Below are positions 34,475 through 46,475 of a DNA stretch of 64,000 nucleotides, in pieces. The DNA is from Torreya grandis (lineage: Eukaryota > Streptophyta > Pinopsida > Cupressales > Taxaceae). Positions within the stretch are counted from its first letter, which is position 1. Every line of letters starts with the position of its first letter. The position numbers and the translations under genes were made by a program. The notes under the pieces are model-generated. The model saw only the letters and a program-made list of their open reading frames with translations. It was not told the origin of the DNA and made no database searches. The stretch covers positions 4,418,001 to 4,482,000 of the forward strand of contig JARHVA010000667.1 in NCBI GenBank assembly GCA_037957365.1, given 5' to 3'.

Positions 34475-35734
34475 AAAGGTTTGTTAACTTTCCTTTGTTA
34501 AGAGGATGTTCCCTATAGTTTGTGGTTTATTTGTATGAGCCCAAATGTGCTCATATTATTGTTTCTTTCCTTGTATTCATAATTTTATATAAAATGGGTT
34601 ATGATATAATTCAAGTTCCATGAGAAAATACTCTACTATGAACTTTGTTATTCAAATTATATATTTTTGTGAACATACAACATTATTAATAGGGATATGT
34701 GAAGAGTAAGTCACACATATTCTTGATAAATAAGCATGCAAAAAGTGTATGTCATAACATATTCAGTATAAAATATGGTATAATGTTGGATAATGAAGCA
34801 CATGGAAGTTGAGTGGTTCCTTTGAGTATTTTAGTTCATAATATGAAAAGTCAAGAAGATGAAGAGTGATAATCTCTTCACAGCCTAAATATACTCTATG
34901 TTTGTAAATAAAAGGTTGGAATGGAATATAGATCAATACATGTTACTAATTGAATAAATAATATGTTCTCAAATCTATTTTGTGCATATAAAACTCATTA
35001 TTTAATTATTCATATATTCCTTATGAATGGATGTATTATTACATATTGTTTAACTCTGAATTCTTTAAATGGTAAATTGTTAGTAAGTGAATGAAAAATA
35101 ATGGAAACCAAAAAGAATGTTTTATATAATAACCTAATATAGGCTTAAATTTGTCCCTATATATAATAATTCAGTGTCCCACCATAAGATTTGTATATCT
35201 AACAACTAGCATGTCCTGATGGGTGATTCCAAAAACTGTTTCTAACAATGGTTCTATTTTTGGGACTTGAATATGTTGAAATGGTTAATTGGTCAAAGGG
35301 ACCTTGAATTTTGGCTAAACACAAGGATACATAAGTTCATAGAGGAAGAAAATATAAGCATAGGTATATTTTTAGATAATTTTTTTTTAAAACACATCCA
35401 CAAATAAATTTATGAAATATTTTTGTACGAGTTGCCTGAGTTACTAGCAACAGGGTTATCTAAACTAGATTACTATTGATTTAGACCACATGAAATAGAA
35501 CATTTTGTGTGGAATGAAGAGAATTTGAAAGCATTGCATAACCTAGACACTAAATGGACTTATGTGATTGTCATTGAGTGAAGACAATAATTTACGTGTA
35601 TGTTATATTTTTTACTTAGGGGCATATTAAATTTGAAGTTGCATATGACCTATGTGTTAGAGGGATTAAAGGAAAGTTCTTGAAGTGACTTCCTATGCTA
35701 TTAAAGATGTTAGGAAACCTACACCAATCAATAT
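34475..35734. other. AT-rich DNA left of element E
   Basis: If element E is intact on its interior side, this would be its leader or interior, since E runs leftward. No gag or pol motif is visible on either strand. Confidence 0.4.
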
Positions 35735-35746
35735 GCTCTGATACCA
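35735..35746 (-). promoter_or_regulatory. Perfect tRNA-iMet primer binding site, element E
   Basis: Read on minus this is TGGTATCAGAGC, an exact match to the plant initiator-Met primer site, two bases from the LTR end. It shows a copia-type element running leftward. Confidence 0.85.
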
Positions 35747-36138
35747 ACTGTTAGGATACCCCTTATCTAACGGAAGCACAATTGATTACTTTCTTATAAG
35801 CAATTAAACACGGAATTATACCAGAATGATAAAGTAACTAGAAACTTGAGACAACAAAGAATTTGAGAGACAATACACACTCTTGTATTAAATATTACTA
35901 GAAGAAAATACAATAAGGAAGATGCCACTTCTTCCTCCACCTCAAAGGCTTTCCACACCTCAAGACCTTCTTCCCTCTCTCTCTTGCTCAACACAACAAC
36001 TCTATAGCCTAAGTTATTATCCCTCCTTGAAAGCTTCAGCTGATCTCCTTGACCTTACACCTGTAGATCTCCTTGACCTTGCTTGCTTCAATGCTTTTTA
36101 CTTGCCTTCTTGATAATTACAATACATGCCTTATGGGT

Positions 36139-36150
36139 CTTTAAATAGGA
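36139..36150 (-). promoter_or_regulatory. LTR TATA box, element E
   Basis: CCTATTTAAAGA on minus lies about 390 bp before the LTR end, as in many copia LTRs. Confidence 0.55.
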
Positions 36151-36287
36151 TCCCATGCTTACAAAAATAGAAATCTAACTACAATAATTAGACATGCAGC
36201 TCATGACTATAATTAGTCATTTGACATGCAAACACTCGCTTCACTTAACTGACTGTTCGTCAACAACAGTTCTGGAAATACACAGGC

Positions 36288-36301
36288 GACCGACGTCGGT
36301 C
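36288..36301. promoter_or_regulatory. CpG-rich 14-bp palindrome GACCGACGTCGGTC
   Basis: This is a perfect palindrome with a GACGTC core, upstream of the E promoter in the U3 part. GACGTC is the C-box/CRE-type core bound by plant bZIP factors, so an enhancer role is possible. That role is inference. Confidence 0.5.
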
Positions 36302-36322
36302 CCTGCTTGCCTGGTGCTGTCA

Positions 36323-37046
36323 ATATCTCCCTTTAAGGCTGCAACTTACATCCCTTATTGGTTGTCTCTATCAATCACTCAACAACCTGCATTATTATTC
36401 AAAGGATGCAATGAATATACTAAAATATTTTATATCTTTATTCAATCTATTCCTTCTTGATTAAAACACACACATAGTCCATGGTAGGAATTGTCATCTT
36501 TATGGTGAGTGTTTTTATACATCTTCTCATTCTTTGACCCTCCTTTTCCTCTCTCTTGCTTGGAGATATCTCTCCTCTACACCTTCCAAATTCCAAAATG
36601 ACTCTTGTTTTTTATTTCCAATGTAGGACTTTGAGTAGTTACAATAACTACATTTTTCATAACTAAACTTTATGTACAAGGGTGACTTATATTTGTCCAT
36701 ATGACTTGGTTTAGGCCCTCTATATGAAATACATCAAACCTTATTCCTTATGACTTAAATAAACCTCCTAAACCACTTTTTCTCACTTAAACACTTCAAA
36801 CACACTAAATGTCCCTCTTAGATTCTAATAAATTATTTGAATTTTCAAATCTTTATTTTTTGGAAGGAAAATTACAAACATACTCAAGACTCAACCTATG
36901 AATTCTAAGGACCCCATATGAACTCATACTCATGAAATTGACCTTGAAAGGTCTCTTAACACACATTAACACCCAACACTGAACATATTTTGACTCCTTA
37001 GGACCAAAATGCAAAATTGACAACTTTGAAGCTTGATGCTGCTACA
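36323..37046 (-). repeat. 3' LTR of element C (truncated)
   Basis: On minus it begins TGTAGCAGCATCAAG and runs to the junction with E. It matches 55978-56746 over about 690 bp, for example around TGACTTGGTTTAGG and AAGACTCAACCTATGA. The right copy holds about 75 extra bases near 56050-56125. Confidence 0.78.
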
Positions 37047-37060
37047 TCATACTCCCTAGG
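37047..37060 (-). promoter_or_regulatory. Polypurine tract of element C
   Basis: Minus-strand CCTAGGGAGTATGA abuts the LTR start TGTAGC. Confidence 0.6.
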
Positions 37061-37279
37061 AGGGAGAAAAATTGAGCCTCCAAGTTTATTCCTTGACTTC
37101 CAATAGGTTCTTTGAGGGTCCTTCATACTTGATTGACTATTGTTCATCTTGTTTTATTCCTTTTTCCTTACTAAACTCTTGCTTTTCTTCTTCTTGGTCT
37201 TGTCTAACTTCCTTTTCCATGCATCTTCGATCTCCATGAAGTAATCTAGCTAATATAGATCTTTACATGATATACTTTA

Positions 37280-37840
37280 CACCTTTTACAAGTAATCTAG
37301 ACCTCCATCATGCTCAGCTGCAATCAATTTGTGTGCATTTATCTTCCTCTTGCTTGCTTTATGGCTTGTTTCCTCTTTGTTTTCACTTATTTCTTGCTTG
37401 TCCACTAGTGCTTGCTCCTTGTTCATGCCATCTCCTTCTTTATGAGGATATTTTAGCCTCTCATGCATGAATATATATATATTTTATTCACATATACTTC
37501 TTTTTCTACCTCTTCTTCCAACTTTTTCTCATTTTTATGCTCTTTCCTCTCATCTTGCTCACTATGAAAGAACAACTTCTCATTCCTCTCATCCTCATCA
37601 TAATACATTGTTATTTGACCAATCTTTGGCTTTCCATATGCATGTTTATTCAATGTAAACTCAACATTAGCTTGAACCATTATGTAACTCACCTTGTTTG
37701 CTTTTTCATGATTTATTTGTTTTCTTGCTTGCATCTTTGTGTACATAAATATTTGTGCTTCTTCTTGTTGATCCTTAATGTTTCTTGGAGTTCTTCCTTG
37801 ATTTTTACCTATTTTAAATCATCCATTTTTAGCTCCTTTG
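37280..37840 (-). pseudogene. Lys/Glu-rich ORF of element C, 3' part
   Basis: Minus frames 37453-37746 and 37286-37468 are rich in Lys, Glu, Asn and His (for example HKNEKKLEEEVEKEVYVNK). They continue the ORF broken by D: removing D and one ATGGT copy brings the frame from 51654 into register with 37840. The content suggests a coiled coil. I recognise no domain, so a gag-like role is only a guess from its position between the LTRs. Confidence 0.5.
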
Positions 37841-38714
37841 ATGGTTTTTGTGTAGACTTATTACCTAGTTAATACTAGATTCTTGAGTCTGATTAACATT
37901 AATTGTCAACCTAGGGTATGTATGGTTTTCAAGGATGTCATCACTATATATGCATTATTGATCCATAGATTATCTTTATTACTAGTTGAATTTTTTTATT
38001 GAATTCCCTAGATAGTTATACTATAAAACTTTATAATAGAAATATAGAAATATGTCACACTTATGAATCACACATGCATCACACTTTATATAATCAAATT
38101 AATAATGAAATCAACTTACATCACACACTTAACTAAGGAGGGTTAGGATCTTCACTAAAACTCCTTTTGAGGGGGCCCTTCCTCATTTAGAACTGAGTTC
38201 CAATCCTTCTCTAAGAGACTTGAAAAAGCTTCTTACATAATTAACCTTCTCATTACTTAGATATGTAGCAATTAAATATTGCTACAAAAGATTACAATAT
38301 TCAAAATACAATGACTTCTATAATTCTACTTATTCTATTATCATCTATCCAACTCCTAATCTGATATAGGTTCTACCATTAAATATAGAAGGTAGTTTAT
38401 TAACTTTTAACCAAAAACACTAAACTAGGGAAAAATACAAATACTTAAGAACTACCCCAATCAACCTTCAGGTGGTTAGTAACTAAAGTTACTTATTTTA
38501 GGGCTGACTAGGTTAAAGACAATGTATATTATTTTTCTATTTTACTTCTTTTTATCTCCTTCCCATTATCTCTGTCTTTCTCATATTTAGTAGAACATCT
38601 ACGTTTACTTGCATGTGGGGAGTCCATATAATAGATATGATCCTTTTCAATCATTCATTTAGTTCACAAGATAATTAAATGTGTCCTTAAGATCTGATCA
38701 TAACAATAGTTCTA

Positions 38715-38935
38715 TTCTGTGTAGTGGTTATAGGCAACCTATAGGTGAAAGCCAATTATTCCTATAGGCAATCTGTAGTGGCTATGGGAAACCTATAGGT
38801 AGAAACCTATAGTTACTATGGGCACCCTATAGGTGGAAGCTAGTAGTGGCTATGGGAAACCTATAGGTGAAATCCTATATTTGTTACGAGCATCCTACAG
38901 GTGGAAGCCAATAGTGGCTACGGGTAAATTTGTAA
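38715..38935. repeat. ~35-bp minisatellite in the D LTR
   Basis: Six or so units carry TAGTGGCTATGGG and ACCTATAGGTGGAAGCC with 33-37 bp spacing. The same array sits at 51130-51350 in the other LTR, so it predates the insertion. Confidence 0.75.
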
Positions 38936-39041
38936 GTGTTGTGCCCATACATGATTCCTATAGCCTTATGTTACCATTCAAATGTTTGATAAATAAAGTT
39001 ACACAAGTATAATCTAATAAAAAAAATCATAATTAATTCAT

Positions 39042-39046
<5 letters not shown>

Positions 39047-39101
<55 letters not shown>
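39047..39101. repeat. (CA)n microsatellite, pure
   Basis: About 26 uninterrupted CA units. The homologous tract in the other LTR (51461-51512) is interrupted by AGA and ATAGA. Confidence 0.95.
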
Positions 39102-39105
<4 letters not shown>

Positions 39106-39221
39106 CATAAATTCATTCATTCATTTGTATGAGTCATAGATGGTTATGGGGATTTACATAGAAAAATATATATACTAGGTATGGATGAGGCTATAAAATA
39201 GAGAAATTGGTGGCCTCATCA

Positions 39222-39235
39222 CACACCCCTACTTA
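39222..39235 (-). promoter_or_regulatory. Polypurine tract of element D
   Basis: Minus-strand AAGTAGGGGTGTG precedes the 3' LTR start TGATGAGG. Confidence 0.65.
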
Positions 39236-39249
39236 ACCTCTTGATCAAT

Positions 39250-42045
39250 CTCGAGCAAGCCTTGGATGCATTTTAAAACCATAGAATTTTCTAAAATTTA
39301 GGGGCTCAGTGCAACCTGACCCTTCAAAGATATAGAAGCCTTTAACATCATCAATGTTCTTCCATATTTTCTTCTCTACCTCTTTGTTAGCTGGGACCTT
39401 TCCCTCCTAGTCAAGAATTAGGAACCAAAACATAGGTATTTAAAACATCAATCCCAACCATTTTACCATTCTCATCTTGAAAATCTCAATATACATGTAT
39501 ACTCTATGTATAGCCTCCCTAAGGTTTTGAGGAAAATAAGGTTCCATTCTTTTTAAAGAATTAGAGAGTTCTATCTATCTATGAGAACAAGAAAAAAAAT
39601 TGATTTTCATCTCCTTCCATAAGACTCAAATAATGATTTTTAAGTTCTATTTGTTTCCTTATGACCCATGCTTATAGAGTACCTAAGTTCATGAAAGAGA
39701 TCCATTATTCTATTACAACATTTGAATTACTTGATTCACCATTAATCATAAGGGTAGATTCTTTTTCTTTTTTCTAATACTCCACGTATTTCTTTCTTCT
39801 TGTTTTATTAAGGACATATGAATAAAATGCATTAAATTGGACATCCCCTAAGTATATATTTGGATTCCAATATGTATCACTAGGTACAACATACTAGTGT
39901 ATGTAAAAATCACTTAACTATGCTTGGAGATTAGGGTCAGAAAGTCTAAAAAATTCAAAGTCGATCTTGTCATATATGAATTTAAGCCATCTCTCTTCTA
40001 ATTAGATGTCATACACCCTAGAAGGTGATCTACACTCCATTAACATTTTAGTGGTTCATGCATTTTATTAATCTTTTCCTTTAGATATTTGATCCTAGTT
40101 TTAACCATTTCCAGTCTTTCTTTAATTCATCTTGATATTATCTTATTTCAACATATACCTTAAATCTTTATACCAACTCCTTGTAGTAAGTTTCATCATC
40201 ACCAAATTTTTCCTTAAGAAAATTTAGGAGGTCATCAGTTTCTATAGGCGTAACAACTGAAAGATCCACATCAATAACTTCTTCTAGTGTAGGTGTTTTT
40301 AAAATGGGCAATGGAGGAGGAAATATATTATAGAAAGGTATCAAAGCTATAGCATAATATTATATAGGTGATTTTAAGGGTACATTAATGCTATTTATGG
40401 GCAAGGTAGATGAAGTTGCTGTAGGTTCCTCCAATAACATTTCTCTTTCTATAGATGGTTCTAAAAATTCTAATGCCCCCAAAATTATTTCCATGCCTCT
40501 CTTACCTTTTAAATCTATTATCTTGTTCCTCACCCTATATATTTCTTTCATAGCTTTTTCCAAGGTGGTTTGGAACTCCTAGTTATGAGGAGCTATCTCT
40601 TATTCTGCTTCTTTCATAGGCTTTTCTTCAATCAATTCCTCTTCTACTATAGGCTGATCTATCACTCTCATCTCTTCTTCTATGTACCTAATGTTTTTGA
40701 GGAGATTTACATCTTCCTCAATGAATCTGGGTGGCTTGGGTGACTGTACTTCTTTTTCCTGGTAGGTTCCTCTTTAGTATACCATTCTACAATCTCAAAC
40801 CCATTAGGGGTCATTCAAATCATGGGTTCTTTCCTTCCCTTTTCATCCTCACTGATGTCTATGGGTGAGGAGGTTATAGTTGTCTTTTATTTCTTAATTC
40901 TATGAGATCTCCTAGGAGGAGGTCTCCTTCTTCTTGATACATAGGGTTTGTTTTCTTCAATTTTCTTCTTATTTCTAAAAGGGGTGGCTATTAGAACTTG
41001 TTTTTCATGTGTAGAAGTTAATGAAATAACTTTCCATTAATTTGAAGGAGCCATGGTGAAAGAATCAGTCTTTGGTGAGGAGACAATCAGAATAGTGGGA
41101 GAAGGAATATTTTTCTCAATTTGTGTGGGTGGAATGTCCTCCTCTATGTCATCAAGAGGTAGGACTAGTTTCCTTCTCCTTTTTATACCCATAGTATTTT
41201 TATATAAACCCTCAGTAGCTACCGGCTATCCAATAGCACTAGTGCCCACAATATATTCTTGTGCAATCTATTGGGTCTGCTCTTTAAGATATTCCTCTTC
41301 ATTATTTCCTTCCTCTTGTTGTGGTTCACTATTCCCTAGGGTTAGAAATTATTTCCAACTGAGGTCAGGCCTAACAATGTTTATTCCATGTTTGGTTATC
41401 GACTATATTAGGTAATGATGAGATAGAGATTTCTCAATCCCCTTCTATTACTCTTTGAATATCATTTTTAGAATGTTATATAGGTTATTTTGAATATTAA
41501 TGGTCTTATCATGTCTTAAGTGATTCAAAAATTTAAATTTAAGAGTACCTTCCTTCACAGGTCATATATCTGATGATATATGAGGATATTTACCTCCAAG
41601 CTATAGGTAAGATAAGTCTCTTCACACCACCTTTATTTAGTACTAGCCTTTCATCTTCCTAACAGAACTACTATCTAGCTTCTTGACCATTGGGTTTGTC
41701 TTGCCAGTTCTCTCTTATACTTGGTAGCCTAGTTGCCTGGCTTACTATTTTTGAGTGACTAGAAATGCGATCCCATGTATAGTAGCTTACTCTCTTGTAA
41801 AGGATCCTAAAAATTCCCTAGCAAGGGGTTATAATAAATACTATAATTTCTCAAAATAAGTGGTCCATCCAACTCTATTGAAGACAACCCAACTGGCTGG
41901 GTCTCCTTGAATTTTCCTATGATCTATGAGTTCCCTTCTCACAATAGACCCTCCCATTCTGCTAAGTTTAGATTTTTGTCAATCCTTTCAACCGATAATT
42001 GGTAACACACTCTATTTGTCTTATAAAGTTTTTCTTGTAGAAAAT
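39250..42045 (-). pseudogene. Extra ORF downstream of pol in element D (env-like position)
   Basis: On minus, coherent protein-like text with scattered TAG stops runs from about 42040 (CYQLSVERIDKNLNLAEWEG) leftward. One frame has a possible start at 41055 (MAPSN), soon followed by a basic patch, SRRRRPPPRRSHRIKK, that resembles a nuclear localisation signal. A frame open at 40360-40563 follows, and text continues to about 39260. I recognise no domain and no clear membrane segment. Athila elements carry an env-like ORF in this place, which is the main reason for the label. It could be one long ORF or two. Confidence 0.5.
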
Positions 42046-43879
42046 TAGGGTTTATTTAGTAATGGTGGTTTGTGGTTGTAAGTTGTAGGTTACAACATGC
42101 TTCAGCTTTGCATGAATGGTTGTACTTACAAGGGAAAATAATGAAAAATGATTGTTTTCCCTATAGATTATTATGGAATCATTATGGTATCTAATACTGC
42201 ATGTATAGATTTTGTAGTGCATAGTATTATCACTCATAGTATTCTCTCCCTCCCATGTGAAGTGTCATTTGTCCCCAAGTGATGTGGAATGAGTAGGATG
42301 AACGAGATAAAATGAGGTCATGATTAGGGATATAAGTGTTGATTGAGATGTAATCATAAGGGTGTAAGTGTGAGTTGAGAGGTATTAATGAATGACATGT
42401 TAATGATTTAATATGATTTTAAATATAATACATGCTATATTAAACTAATAAATACTTTTTTATGATCAAAATATATGATGTACCTTTTTAATGATCTACC
42501 TAAGGTTACGCTAAGGATTTATATGTGAGTGTTTGCATGTGAGAGGTTGATGGAATGCAATGATTTTGATGGTAGCTATAACTTGACTAAAGTGGGCCCC
42601 TTGAGTAAACATGAGATTAAAAGATGTTAGCCTTACATGATTCCCTCAGTAACCTACATAAAATCATGATAGCCAGCATGGAACTAGAGTAGGGGTCTTG
42701 TAGTGGGATGATAGATTATTTCCCTCCTACCACAAGGTGGTAACTATAGATCTTTATGTTATCCAAGTCAGGTGATATATGAAAATGAAAGAGGGTAGCT
42801 AATGATGTTTTTGCTTTGTGATCTTCTTCTATATGAGATTGATGATAATTTGTCTCTATGCTATCTTACTCCTTGTGGATTCTATGCCTAGTGAACTTTT
42901 CCTTTAGCAACCAGTAGGGTGTTTAAACTTGGGACCTATGCCCCAAAAATACTATCTATCACTATGTGACAAAGTGAAATCATCTCCATGAAATGACCAA
43001 AATTTGAAAGTATTTTATGTGTGTCCTTGTAGCCATAAATTTTGGTCTACAACATTCTAAATGGAGATTGGAAGTGTATGTAATTATTATGGCTCTTACC
43101 TTGTTATTCAGAGGTAGGCCTAAGCAAGATTTTGAATTTTTTGCTCTAATCCTCCTTCACTCCTCTAGCTTATCTAGTGTCTTCCATGTATTGCTCAAAA
43201 GATTATAGCCAAGGCCATATCTTAGAGTTTGTGAAAAACTATCCTGTATGTGCTTAGAGAGGTGTTAGGGTGTACCTAAAATAACTAGAGGTGGTGCTTG
43301 TAACAACTACAAAGTTGTGTCTAGCTATGGGAAAATTACCTGCAATAATTATAAAAGAGCCCATAGCAATTGAAAGAATACCTTCATTGACAAAGGTGCT
43401 TATAGAAATGGTGAGGGAGGTGTCTGCAGTAGCCACATAATAGCCCATGAAAACTAGAAGAAGATGAATAGTTTTGCTCAGAATGAATATTTATTTTTCA
43501 TTTTTTTACCCCTAAATAGACAACAAACTAGTTTTTTACTTAGGTCCATTTTACAATTTTGGGCAACCAGTAGGCTAGTTTTCTACCCAAAACTTGCCAA
43601 CAATGCCCAAAAATGGGTTTTCATTGTTGGTTTTCTTTAACTCTAGCTACTGCCTGTAGTATAATATTTATTCTAGGTCCTTGCCAAGTCAGTAGTGAGA
43701 GTGACTGATCAAGGACCAAGTGAAGGTCTCAATATTCATGCCAGAGGAGGGCTAGGATGTCCTCCTCTCCTTCTTAATTTGTGTGTTGGTTCTCCCTTTA
43801 TTTGGTGAGACGTCATGCTAATCCAACACATCATTGTATACATTTTATAATTGCATGCGTATGTGTTTGGTAAACTCCT
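42046..43879 (-). other. Non-coding spacer of element D between integrase and extra ORF
   Basis: No domain is seen. At 43597-43630 a hairpin has 9-bp perfect arms, CCAACAATG and CATTGTTGG, around a CCCA...TGGG inner pair. Confidence 0.5.
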
Positions 43880-45235
43880 CTTGAGTGAGTGGCTTCTTGT
43901 ACAACTTTAGTCTATGGCCATTGACTAGTAGATGAAATATTATCGGATCGATGGTGTGGAGTTGTATTTCTCTATTATATTAAACATGCTCAATCTCAAA
44001 TGGACCAAGCCATCTAGTCTTGAGTTTTCCCTTGTGATCCTTGTATTTTGAATCAAAAGAAGGGCCCAATCTCTTGCATTAAATTTCCTGGTCTTAATAT
44101 ACATGTCATGCCATACAATCTATTGGTGTTGTATAATATTTATATTCTATAATGCCTACTATCTATATTCATCTAAGACATTCAGTTGTATAAGCTTTTC
44201 TTTCTATACTTCAGATATATCCATCCCAAGTGCTAATGTTATCCATAAGGTCTTGTGCTCAAATTCAATTGATAAGATAGGTTTATTCCCATAGACCAAC
44301 TCATATGGGGTGAATCTCATAGTAGTCTTCCACATGATTCTATAAGCCAAAAAATCTTCAAGAAGTATAGCCTCCCAATCCTTATGGGACATAATAACAG
44401 TCTTGGTCAAAATATTTTTGAACTCCTTATTGGTGATTTCCACCTGTCTATTCAATTGTGGATGATATGGAGTTGATTTCTTATGCCTAATTTCATATTG
44501 TTGGACCAAAGTAGTAATTAAACTAGAAGTGAATTAGGGTCCTTGATCAGTGACTATTTCTCATGACACACCATAACTTGTGAATATTTATTCATAGAGG
44601 AAAGCTACCACCTTCTCATCCTCGGCGTGTGTAAGAGCATTTATTTCTACCCATTTAGTGACATAGTTAGTACATACAAGGATGTACTCTTTATTATTAG
44701 ATTTTGGATCAAAAGGTCCTACAAAGTTGAGGCTCCAATTTTTAAATAGTTCAAGTACCATTTGAGGCTACAAAGGCATCTCACCTGAACGTGTGGGTCT
44801 CCTCATACACTAACATATATCACAATAATTAGTATACTTTATTACATATTTATGGAGTGAGGGAAAATAATATCTTATATTCAAGATTTTTACTACTGTA
44901 CGCCTAGATAAAAAGTACCCTCCATAGGGTTCATCATAAAAGACTTTGAGGATATCTAGAACTTTGTCTTCTTTGAGATATCTTCTGATGGAGTCAAGAC
45001 CAATATAAAAAAAGATTCTAGACAACCATGAATACCTACCACTTTTTTGAATCAAATCTCTTTTTTGTTCAGAGAAGTGCTGTGGAAGTAACCCTATGGT
45101 AAGGTAGTTAGCAATATTAGCATACCAAGGTATGGTAAGGGTGATGGAGAACAGGTGTTCATCTAGAAATGAATCATCCACTATGATATCTTCTTGAGGG
45201 GATTTTAGGTGTGATAAGAAGTTAGCCACAACATT
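43880..45235 (-). pseudogene. Gypsy integrase, element D
   Basis: On minus the zinc region ends YTNYCDIC (44810). Next come WSLNFVGPFDPKS, with Asn where the first catalytic Asp is usual, and EIVTDQGP at about 44540, with the second Asp. Then comes TPYHPQLNRQVEITNKEF (44420-44480), with the catalytic Glu, and LVYGNKPILSIEFEHKTLW. The C-terminal chromatin-contact part (RLSMFNIIEKY) reaches about 43880. Stops fall at several Gln/Trp positions. The Athila-like tail separates it from element F. Confidence 0.85.
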
Positions 45236-45730
45236 GTCCTTACCAGGCTTATCTACAATAGTTATATCAAATTCTTATAGTAAGAGCAACTATCTTATCA
45301 CTCTGCTTGGGACAATTGGTTTGTTCATAAGTTATCAAATGGCTGCATGGTCTGTATGAACAAATACTTGATATACTATGATGTAATGATGGAACTTTTT
45401 GATAGCATATACTACTACAAAGATATTTTTTTAGTAACTATGTAATTTAATTTTGCTGCCTATAGGTTCTTGCTTAAAAAATAGATAACATAATTGAATG
45501 CTTCTTGTTTTTGGCCTAGCACAAGTCTAAGGGAAATATCTAAAGCATTTGTGTGAATATGGAAGATTCCAATCAAGACCACATAGAATATGGGTGGTGG
45601 TCAATAATTCCTTCAATTTTTTGAAGGCTATATCACATGTAGGAGTCTAGATGAATTCAACATCTTTAGTCAAGAGAGTGAATAATGGTACTACTACATT
45701 GATGAAATAGTTGATAAATCTCTTGTAGTA
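45236..45730 (-). pseudogene. Gypsy RNase H, element D
   Basis: Minus text KNIFVVVYAIKKFHHYI, QVFVHTDHAAI and FDITIVDKPGKDNVVANFLS (about 45220-45420) follows the gypsy RNase H order. D-x-P-G-K-x-N-x-V-A-x-x-L-S is its conserved C-terminus. Confidence 0.8.
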
Positions 45731-46475
45731 ACTAGCATGTCCTAAAAAACTTTTGACATCTTTCTATTTATGAGAAACATGCAAGTTTTTTATGATGTTG
45801 ATTTTTGTAGGGTCAACATTAATTCCTTTAGTAGATACATGGTGATCTAAGACAATGTCTTCTATCATAATCATGTAACATTTCTAATGACTTAAGGATA
45901 AATGGTGCTTTTGATAGCATTGTAATACTTTGTCTAGGTTCTTCAGGCACTCATAAAATGTTTTTCTATAAACAATGAAGTCATCTATATAGATTTCTAC
46001 ACATTCATTGGCCATATCTACAAAGATACTCAAGAAAACCCCCTAGAATGTTGTAGGAGTGTTACATAACCAAAAATATAATACAACATAAGAATAAGTA
46101 CCTCAGAGACAAGTGAAGGTGGTCTTCTCCTAGTCCTCAAGAGCAATCCTAATCTAGTTGTAACCACTGAAGCCATCCAGAAAGATAAAATATTTCTTCG
46201 TTGCTAGTGTGTCCAACACCTAATCAATAAAGGGTAGAGGAAAGTGATCATTTATGGTTTTTGTATTAAGATACCTATAATCTATGCATACATGCCATTC
46301 TCTATTTTTATTTTTTATAATTACCAATGGTGAAACCTATTCATTGTCTGAGATGGGATATATAAATCCAATGGTCAGGAGTTTTTGCAATTCCACTTTG
46401 ACTATTTCTCTAAGAGATGGATTCATCCTACATTATGGGTGTCTGATTGGTTGGCATTCTTCTTTGATATAAATA
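45731..46475 (-). pseudogene. Gypsy reverse transcriptase, element D
   Basis: On minus: LREIVKVELQKLLTIGFIYPI, then REWHVCIDYRYLN, YFIFLDGFSGYN and VEIYIDDFIVY (about 45960-46000). The last keeps the catalytic F/Y-x-D-D as YIDD. Then come CLKNLDKVLQCYQ and SFLGHASYYKRFI. The order is complete, with a few stops. Confidence 0.85.

Larger units (their letters stand above)
35749..36322 (-). repeat. LTR of element E (copia type)
   Basis: On minus the LTR ends TATCCTAACA next to the primer site. Its probable start is TGACAGCACC at 36322, giving TG...CA ends and about 574 bp. A minus-strand TATA box CCTATTTAAAGA lies at 36139-36150. The right boundary is uncertain by about five bases because TGTCA also belongs to the joined C sequence. 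No partner LTR is found to the left, so E is truncated or its other LTR was lost. It keeps CpGs that its neighbours have lost and is probably the youngest insertion here. Confidence 0.72.
37846..39221 (-). repeat. 3' LTR of element D
   Basis: This 1376-bp LTR, on minus, starts TGATGAGGCCACCAATTTC. It contains a minisatellite (38715-38935) and a pure CA microsatellite (about 39047-39101). It aligns end to end with 50252-51648. Confidence 0.9.

Noticed and set aside
35922..36460. Plus frames rich in Leu and Ser within the E/C LTR area
   Set aside because: They lie inside LTR sequence on the opposite strand to the element. The LTR ends, TATA box and primer site explain the DNA better.
37267..37872. 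Overlapping plus frames with hydrophobic, membrane-like content
   Set aside because: They are the antisense of the Lys/Glu-rich ORF of element C. Lys/Glu codons read in reverse give Phe/Leu/Ser runs that imitate membrane segments.
39047..39101. CRISPR-like or telomeric repeat
   Set aside because: It is a plain CA dinucleotide microsatellite in an LTR. No spaced repeats of CRISPR type occur anywhere in the window.
41053..41415. 120-codon plus frame with hydrophobic text
   Set aside because: It is antisense to the start of D's downstream ORF, whose minus-strand reading is more protein-like.
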